This document shows positions 6,282 through 7,528 of a stretch of 7,528 nucleotides of DNA, piece by piece (position 1 is the first letter of the stretch; every line of letters starts with the position of its first letter). The notes beneath the pieces were generated by a model, which was not told where the DNA came from, made no database searches, and was given only the letters and a program-made list of their open reading frames with translations. Position numbers and translations under genes: made by a program. Origin of the DNA: CAIXDN01 sp964482085 (lineage in GTDB: Bacteria > Patescibacteriota > Patescibacteriia > 2-12-FULL-60-25); assembly GCA_964482085.1 (NCBI GenBank), contig CAYZVS010000019.1, positions 1 through 7,528 of the forward strand. The letters run 5' to 3'.

Positions 6282-7490
6282 ATGATTCAAGCAGCAGCTT
6301 TTAAAACTAGCACTCATGTGGTTGACATCCTCGGCAATGTTATTGGACGAGATCAACCCATTATGCTTATGGAAAAAGCTATCGAACTTGTATCTCTTCT
6401 CGGCGAGGAGATATTTCGAGATGACGAAGTTGTATTCTTCGATCCATTTTGTAAGGCTGGCGAAATACTTCTCGCATGCGCATTCTCAAGTTGCAGAGCC
6501 AAAGCTAAAAGCAATCCACATATCTTAGACGTAGATTACATTCAAAAAGAGCTTTACGAATCAAATCGCTATTTCGCCCTGGCACCTGATGAACGCCATC
6601 ACCGTTTGAGTTTAAGAACCTTTTTGGGGAACACGAATTCTCACAATGAAAAATATAATCACGTAATCCGAGATGGTCACTACCTATCAGAAATTGATGG
6701 GCGGCTTGACCGAGATAAATTTGAAAAGGAGTTCAATTCTATGCTCGAGTATATAAAGGCCACTGCAAAAAAGAAGAAAATTATCGCGGTAGGAAATCCC
6801 CCTTATCAGGAGAATGATGGCGGCTTCGGTGGCAGTGCGAAGGCAGTTTATAATCTTTTTACCGAAGCTCTTATGGACTCGAAAGATATCTCCGAACTTG
6901 TCCTAGTAATTCCTTCCCGCTGGTTTACAACCGGAAAAGGTGCAAAGGAATTTAGGGAACGTATTGTTAAAGCAAAAACAATTAAGACGATTCACCACTT
7001 TCAACACTCCAAAACAGTATTTCCGACGGTTGATGTTCAAGGTGGCGTTTGTTTCTTCCATCACAAATCAGACTATGACGGGCAGGTCCAGTTCATTGAA
7101 AATGGAAATGACTCGATGGTTGATCTATCAAACTTTGACATCGTTCTCGACGATGCTCGGGGCTACGACTTAATCGCGAAAGTAAAGAAAATTTGGAATG
7201 GCGATTACGTTTCGAAGGATGCTTGGTCAGTCAGACCTTGGGGCATTCGTACTTTTTACTTCGCTAGAAATGAACCTTTGAGCAATGGTCATAGAGACGC
7301 GTTACCATGCTTTTCTAAGCGTCGAAAAATCTTAAATGCCAATATAAACGATATTCACAAAAATAAAGATAAGATTGATGATTGGAAAGTCGCTGTGCCA
7401 AAAGCCTATGCTCCAGGAACAAGACGCGTAACTCTTCCAGTTAGTCAGTTCTTTATTGTACCGAAGGGTCATATGTTGGGTGCAACGTAA
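6282..7490 (+). CDS. Eco57I-like N6-adenine DNA methyltransferase, C-terminus probably shortened
   Basis: This 402-residue protein carries the catalytic motif IV GNPPYQ (171-176). It is followed by a methylase segment (VLVIPSRWFTTGKG at about 207-220, then FPTVDVQGGVCFF at 247-259) of the type seen in Eco57I-like methylases and in N-terminal methylase parts of fused restriction enzymes. A motif I-like FFDPFCKAGE (52-61) is present but degenerate: the usual DPxxGxG pattern has Lys-Ala where the first Gly is expected. The expected product is N6-methyladenine in DNA, using SAM. Its ATG directly follows the stop of the previous methyltransferase, so translation is coupled. From memory, related proteins continue past the region equivalent to FFIVPKG with a further domain; here the stop comes seven residues later. 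The protein may therefore lack its target-recognition end or be a decayed copy. No endonuclease domain is seen. Confidence 0.82.
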   Translation: MIQAAAFKTSTHVVDILGNVIGRDQPIMLMEKAIELVSLLGEEIFRDDEVVFFDPFCKAGEILLACAFSSCRAKAKSNPHILDVDYIQKELYESNRYFALAPDERHHRLSLRTFLGNTNSHNEKYNHVIRDGHYLSEIDGRLDRDKFEKEFNSMLEYIKATAKKKKIIAVGNPPYQENDGGFGGSAKAVYNLFTEALMDSKDISELVLVIPSRWFTTGKGAKEFRERIVKAKTIKTIHHFQHSKTVFPTVDVQGGVCFFHHKSDYDGQVQFIENGNDSMVDLSNFDIVLDDARGYDLIAKVKKIWNGDYVSKDAWSVRPWGIRTFYFARNEPLSNGHRDALPCFSKRRKILNANINDIHKNKDKIDDWKVAVPKAYAPGTRRVTLPVSQFFIVPKGHMLGAT

Positions 7491-7528
7491 TTCCTTCCGG
7501 TTTGTAAGTTGAGCATAGGTTAAAAGAT

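Overview
The window is bacterial and looks like part of a defence island. It is AT-leaning, densely packed with genes and shows short Shine-Dalgarno sites. The host cannot be identified from the sequence. The paired-helix-turn-helix protein at the left edge resembles recombinase-tail proteins I associate with the Bdellovibrio-like and wider proteobacterial groups, but that is a weak guess. A run of ten Ns at 6117-6126 shows that this is a scaffolded draft or metagenomic assembly.

Layout. At the left edge, on the + strand, is a small protein resembling the C-terminal DNA-binding part of a serine recombinase (37-501). It runs tail to tail, with overlapping stop codons, into a three-gene minus-strand operon covering 498-5005. 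In transcription order this is an AAA+ ATPase (3902-5005), a subtilisin-like S8 protease (1639-3900) and a DUF3800-type protein (498-1628). The ATPase-protease pair matches IetAS in order, sizes and motifs. IetAS was first described as a plasmid-stability toxin-antitoxin module on an Agrobacterium Ti plasmid and later as an anti-phage system. The DUF3800 gene follows the protease by 10 bases and is not part of the two-gene IetAS definition, so it is a candidate third component.

A gene-poor AT-rich control region of about 470 bases (5006-5474) separates this operon from a divergent + strand pair. It holds tandem 20-bp direct repeats, two short palindromes and a plausible promoter for the ATPase gene. 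The ATPase ends in a helix-turn-helix, so self-regulation through these repeats is an attractive but unproven idea.

On the right are two adjacent adenine-methyltransferase-like genes with abutting stop and start codons (5475-6281 and 6282-7490). The first has a clear SAM-binding motif but no visible NPPY catalytic motif. The second has NPPY but a degenerate SAM motif and an apparently shortened C-terminus. They may form one split modification unit of a restriction-modification or related system. No restriction endonuclease is visible in the window. Overall the window reads as an IetAS-like module plus an accessory gene, placed back to back with a DNA-modification module and flanked by a recombinase-related gene.
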